Source: Gemmatimonadota bacterium
GTDB taxonomy: Bacteria; JBHIER01; G020348925
DNA length: 8,217 nt
Direction: 5' to 3'
Assembly: GCA_020348925.1 (NCBI GenBank)
Contig: CP070758.1
Span: forward strand, 94,048-102,264
This document shows positions 6,608 through 8,217 of this stretch, piece by piece. Made by a program: the position numbers and the translations under genes. The notes under the pieces were generated by a model that did not search any database, was not told where the DNA came from, and saw only the letters and a list, made by a program, of their open reading frames with translations. The first letter of the stretch is position 1. Every line of letters starts with the position of its first letter.

Positions 6608-6704
6608 CCGGGAATTTTCACAGCCCAACTCCCTCTTGTGCAGGGGCGCCGAAAAAATTTCCTCTGAGCGGCCTTGCGTCTGACAATTCTTCAAACCGAC
6701 AGCT

Positions 6705-6956
6705 TTATCCTCGGCCCCGCGGTGTCTTCGAAGAGAACGGCTCTCTCATTATTCTGAGGAATTCGATAAATCCAAAAGCAACACTGAGCAGGAGACTGAG
6801 GATCATCAGCCAGGGGAAGTTGCCAAATCGCAAAACCAAAAAGTGGCCCACATGATACCCGAGAAGCAGGAAAGCGGCCACAAGAAAGCCGCATCCACCG
6901 ACGACCTCAAGGACACGGACTATGTCTTTTCCACCCTTTTTTCTGAATTGGCCCAC
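6705..6956 (-). CDS. Second AtpZ-like two-helix membrane protein, first gene of the operon
   Basis: An 83 aa protein with two hydrophobic segments (about 17-41 and 48-68) and basic ends. It shares with atpZ downstream the layout G-Y-x-x-G/D, a short loop, PWLMI, an aliphatic helix, GF and R-I/L-M. This suggests a divergent paralog. The LD after the first GY in atpZ is GH here. The start is uncertain. GTG 6954-6956 gives a short basic leader before helix 1. GTG 6972-6974 would add six residues. Neither has a clear ribosome binding site. It lies just downstream of a candidate minus-strand promoter and 97 bp before atpZ. It could be an unrelated small membrane protein, but place and pattern favour the AtpZ type. 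Confidence 0.65.
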   Translation of the reverse strand: MGQFRKKGGKDIVRVLEVVGGCGFLVAAFLLLGYHVGHFLVLRFGNFPWLMILSLLLSVAFGFIEFLRIMREPFSSKTPRGRG

Positions 6957-6967
6957 AATACAAACAC

Positions 6968-6996
6968 TTGACACAATTTAAATATAGGGCTATATT
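6968..6996 (+). promoter_or_regulatory. Candidate sigma70 promoter for the antiporter gene
   Basis: TTGACA (6968-6973), 17-nt spacer, TATATT (6991-6996). The -35 box is a perfect consensus, the spacing is ideal and the -10 has one mismatch. Transcription would start near 7003 and give a leader of about 127 nt before the antiporter start. The -35 box overlaps the longest reading of the AtpZ-like gene on the other strand. Confidence 0.62.
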
Positions 6997-7031
6997 TGTC
7001 ACTCCTGGTGGCGCCAAAAAATGTGCCTTAA

Positions 7032-7058
7032 ATTATATAACCGGAACGTGCGGGTCAA
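7032..7058 (-). promoter_or_regulatory. Candidate sigma70 promoter for the ATP synthase operon
   Basis: On the minus strand TTGACC (7058-7053) and a perfect TATAAT (7037-7032) are separated by 15 nt, slightly shorter than optimal. Transcription would start near 7025, about 70 nt before the first operon start codon. It is the only good candidate seen upstream of the operon. It faces the plus-strand promoter, with predicted start points about 22 bp apart and transcripts overlapping. Confidence 0.5.
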
Positions 7059-7074
7059 GGGAAAAGTCCTGACC
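7053..7074. promoter_or_regulatory. Inverted repeat in the divergent region
   Basis: GGTCA-A-GG and CC-TGACC form a 7-bp stem with one bulged A and a 7-nt loop. It overlaps the -35 box of the minus-strand promoter and lies in the leader of the antiporter mRNA. It could be an operator or an RNA hairpin. The remaining leader to 7129 shows no further clear element and only a weak GTGAG ribosome binding site. Confidence 0.3.
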
Positions 7075-7129
7075 GTATCGAAAAACCGGGGGCATGAGTA
7101 TTCAAGGGTGTACGTGAGCGAATGTGAAA

Positions 7130-8217
7130 ATGAACGTTTTTAGAAAATTTGTTCTTAACCTCACTGTTCTCGCAATACACTTGGGTTTTGCGCAGCAAGG
7201 TATTGCTACACCCCAAAGCAATGAGGTGGGTGGTATTCCCCTGGATCATCTTCTCCTGAAGCTCATCATCATCTTAGCAGCGGCGAAGCTGATGGGCGAA
7301 CTCTTCAAGCGGTTGCATCAGCCCGAGGTCCTGGGAGAGCTTGTGGCGGGTATACTTATAGGCCCCAGTCTCTTGGGTTGGGTTCAAACGGACCACTACA
7401 TCGAATTTCTGGCCGAAATCGGAGTTATCGTCCTCATCTTCGAAGTCGGGCTCGAATCGGAATTGAAAGACCTTCTGAAATCCGGCCTCTCTTCATTTTT
7501 CGTAGCTGCTCTCGGCGTTCTCTTTCCCTTCGGATTCGGCTATTTCGCCGTCAAGATGTTCGGTATAGCAGGAGGCTCAACAGAGGTGGCCATCTTCATC
7601 GGCGCCACGCTCACAGCCACGAGTGTCGGGCTGACGGCCAGGGTGCTCTCCGATTCTGGAAAACTCGAAAGTGTTGAATCGAAGGTGATTCTGGGTGCAG
7701 CCGTTATTGACGATGTTCTGGGACTCATCATTCTGGCAACAGTGATCGGTCTCATTCAGCGACACGTGATCGAGACGGGCTCTCTCCTATTGACGGTCGG
7801 ATCGGCGGTGGGCTTCCTGGTCGGCGCACTCCTGATCGGTGTTTACGTGACGCCTCATCTCATGAAACTCATAGCGCGTATGCAGGTGAGAGGGGTTATC
7901 TTCGTCACATCGTTTCTGTGGTGTCTCTTCCTGGCATTCATCGCCCGTAAGATCGGGCTGGCCACTATAGTCGGAGCCTTTGCAGCCGGCCTGGTGGTGG
8001 AGAAGGCCACGCCGAACGTGTGCATCGGCGATCGGATCAAACCTGTCGCCAACATATTCGTCCCCATCTTCTTCGTCACCATGGGCATGATGGTCGATTT
8101 CAGAGCACTCTTCAATCCAAACACCCTTCTCCTTTCGGGAATCCTCACGGCCATAGCCATCGTCAGTAAGATTCTGTGTGGATGGGGAGCCGTGGGTTCA
8201 AAGGTAAATCGGCTGGC
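7130..8217 (+). CDS. CPA2-family cation:proton antiporter (Na+/H+ exchanger type), 5' part
   Basis: Inner-membrane antiporter that exchanges Na+ or K+ for protons. The first 362 codons are present and the gene runs off the window. After an N-terminal hydrophobic stretch come LVAGILIGPSLLGWV (71-85), the family motif LIFEVGLESEL (102-112), TATSVGLTARVL (162-173) from the discontinuous core helix, and the paired acidic residues Asp194-Asp195 in AAVIDDVLGLI. Lys347 in AIVSKIL may be the conserved core-helix lysine. The Asp-Asp pair is the ion-binding type typical of electrogenic NapA-like members. Residues 1-26 look like a signal peptide (basic MNVFRK, a hydrophobic core, GFA-QQ). The start is ATG 7130-7132, and GTG 7124-7126 is the only in-frame alternative before a stop. 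A regulatory TrkA-N type C-terminal domain, if any, would be outside the window. Ion specificity cannot be read from the sequence. Confidence 0.92.
   Translation, partial: MNVFRKFVLNLTVLAIHLGFAQQGIATPQSNEVGGIPLDHLLLKLIIILAAAKLMGELFKRLHQPEVLGELVAGILIGPSLLGWVQTDHYIEFLAEIGVIVLIFEVGLESELKDLLKSGLSSFFVAALGVLFPFGFGYFAVKMFGIAGGSTEVAIFIGATLTATSVGLTARVLSDSGKLESVESKVILGAAVIDDVLGLIILATVIGLIQRHVIETGSLLLTVGSAVGFLVGALLIGVYVTPHLMKLIARMQVRGVIFVTSFLWCLFLAFIARKIGLATIVGAFAAGLVVEKATPNVCIGDRIKPVANIFVPIFFVTMGMMVDFRALFNPNTLLLSGILTAIAIVSKILCGWGAVGSKVNRL

Noticed and set aside
7855-8160. 101-codon minus-strand open frame at the right end
   Set aside because: Antisense to the antiporter, whose frame carries clear CPA2 motifs throughout.

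Overview
The window holds most of a bacterial F-type ATP synthase operon on the minus strand and the first 362 codons of a CPA2-family cation:proton antiporter on the plus strand. In transcription order, from high to low coordinates, the operon reads: AtpZ-like gene, atpZ, atpI, an inserted four-helix-bundle gene, atpB (a), atpE (c), atpF (b), atpH (delta), atpA (alpha), atpG (gamma), atpD (beta, cut off at base 1). atpC is expected further left but is not in the window. One operon with a single b subunit and a proton-type c subunit fits a free-living Gram-negative bacterium. The REP-like TGTCATTCC/GGAATGACA doublet, the C-rich/G-rich hairpin element and the IVP-type gene are kinds of sequence I associate with Desulfobacterota, Nitrospirota and nearby candidate phyla. 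That placement is a low-confidence guess.

Regions. (1) Positions 1-1299 hold atpD (partial) and atpG, coupled tightly. (2) Positions 1300-1490 are a 191-bp spacer with an AT-rich degenerate repeat, a REP-like doublet and a hairpin followed by a T-run just after atpA. (3) Positions 1491-3020 are atpA. (4) Positions 3021-3390 are a 370-bp spacer holding a MITE-like element with inverted C/G-rich ends, an internal 31-bp tandem repeat and a perfect 8-bp flanking direct repeat. (5) Positions 3391-5452 are the compact core atpH-atpF-atpE-atpB. (6) Positions 5477-5995 are a cassette carrying a 23S-IVP-like four-helix-bundle gene, bounded by inverted GAGCAGAGGAGC-type repeats and placed between atpI and atpB. 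(7) Positions 5916-6956 hold atpI, atpZ and a second AtpZ-like gene. (8) Positions 6957-7129 are a divergent intergenic region with two candidate sigma70 promoters facing each other. (9) Positions 7130-8217 are the antiporter.

How the genes work together: atpB, atpE and atpF build the proton-translocating Fo part. atpH, atpA, atpG and atpD build the stalk and the catalytic F1 part. AtpI and the AtpZ-type proteins are small membrane accessories normally linked to Fo assembly. The antiporter uses the same proton gradient but is transcribed separately. No complete new defence or metabolic system is visible. The unusual content is the invasion of three separate operon junctions by repeats or mobile-type DNA, while every ATP synthase reading frame seen here stays open. 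At one junction the inserted DNA appears to supply both a new C-terminus for AtpI and the ribosome binding site of the passenger gene.
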